In this document: positions 63,331-64,000 of the stretch, in pieces | Layout: every line of letters starts with the position of its first letter | Numbering within the stretch: position 1 is the stretch's first letter | Assembly (NCBI RefSeq): GCF_964355755.1 | Contig: NC_092671.1 | Coordinates: forward strand, 1,902,501-1,966,500 | DNA from: Antedon mediterranea | Taxonomy: Eukaryota > Echinodermata > Crinoidea > Comatulida > Antedonidae | Length of the DNA stretch: 64,000 bases | Direction: 5' to 3' | The notes under the pieces: model-generated | The model's database searches: none | Told to the model about the DNA's origin: nothing | The model's input: the letters and a program-made list of their open reading frames with translations, nothing else | Position numbers and translations under genes: made by a program

Positions 63331-64000
63331 CAGTTTTTATTTAATATAGTATTTATTATTATATATTATATAAACTTTATTTATTCACAGTAAAACTCAT
63401 TCAATCAACATTGTTTTTACACAAGTTCGTGATATTTCGTAATAAATGCCTATTAGAGTAGAAATAGGTTCGTAATTAACAACAATCTACGACTTCGATT
63501 TCGCAACAATCTACGACTTATATGACGTCATATGGTATGGAGTTAGACCTACCATTTTCATTTGTAAGTTGACAAAATATAAGTCCAGGTGACAACATGT
63601 GGTTTAAAAAAATCGAAATGGACGATGACTTGTATCAATGACGTAATGCTTAACCTACATAGGAGGCTAAGTCACAGGTCGTCGTCAATCGAAAGCTCAT
63701 TATGGCTTATGTCTCTTATTAATTTAAAAATAATATTTGACCTTTCTTTTCATATTCAGTAAACAGATCGAATTGACTCGTGCTCTAAGACTCCCTTTCG
63801 AATCATTTCCCTTTATTAATCCTTGCTATCATGTCCCACGTGGTTTATTTAAGCACATCAAACATGGTACTGGTAGCCAGTAGTGCGGAACTAGTAATCA
63901 AACTTCCTTGCTTCCACTATATCTCTCTCTCTAGCCTGTGATGCGCTTACTTCCTGATACGCGTACTTCCTGATACGCGTAGTCCGGCTTCCGTGTCTTG
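63331..64000. other. Right-hand end of window, no gene seen
   Basis: Mixed sequence containing a CT run at 63923-63933, an inexact repeat of CAATCTACGACTT (63482-63525) and a local duplication TACTTCCTGATACGCGTA (63947-63980). No ORF with protein-like composition was recognised. Confidence 0.4.

Overview
This window is eukaryotic nuclear DNA. It is AT-rich, has spliced genes with GT-AG introns, and carries many dispersed repeats. The proteins fit an invertebrate deuterostome, and the frequent AGGCCTAGGCC-type words in non-coding DNA make me favour an echinoderm. That placement is inferred from style, not from a diagnostic gene.

Layout. (1) About 7320 down to 1, minus strand: a ZC3H7A/B-like gene with N-terminal TPR and C-terminal CCCH zinc fingers. 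Its last exons run off the left edge. (2) 7321-9880: intergenic DNA with GACA-type repeats, an orphan ORF and a 21-bp minisatellite. (3) 9881-13668, plus strand: a complete 12-exon UBA5, the E1 enzyme of the UFM1 pathway (396 aa). (4) 13935-16064: a 2.1-kb hAT-like element inserted downstream of the UBA5 stop, containing inverted arrays of TTGCGCAA palindromes. (5) 27202 down to 18174, minus strand: a 22-exon NPHP3 (nephrocystin-3), a ciliary protein with an N-myristoylation signal, coiled coil, P-loop NTPase and TPRs. It converges on UBA5, as I recall for the human pair. One exon carries an apparent 2-nt frameshift. (6) About 28.8-59 kb, plus strand: a long-intron gene for a 424-aa protein that I do not recognise. 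It has an MGxxCCC N-terminus, a low-complexity Ser/Pro-rich body, a polybasic segment and a C-terminal R-SNARE-like coiled coil with the zero-layer arginine and no transmembrane segment. This is the strongest candidate for something undescribed. (7) 59-64 kb: tandem and palindromic repeats, no gene seen.

Mobile and repeat DNA is a major part of the window. It includes ten or so copies of a short MITE ending in AGCTCTGTCTACACT, one of which appears to supply the 5' splice site of NPHP3 intron 1. A 4.8-kb CAGGG-ended element interrupts a 20-bp minisatellite and itself carries a 1.3-kb element with perfect 34-bp inverted termini. There are also two tRNA-derived SINE families, palindromic MITEs, a foldback-like element and several minisatellites. 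UBA5 and NPHP3 have no known shared pathway, so their adjacency is best read as conserved linkage. All gene structures were assembled by eye from splice signals, reading-frame continuity and remembered family sequences; no database was searched.
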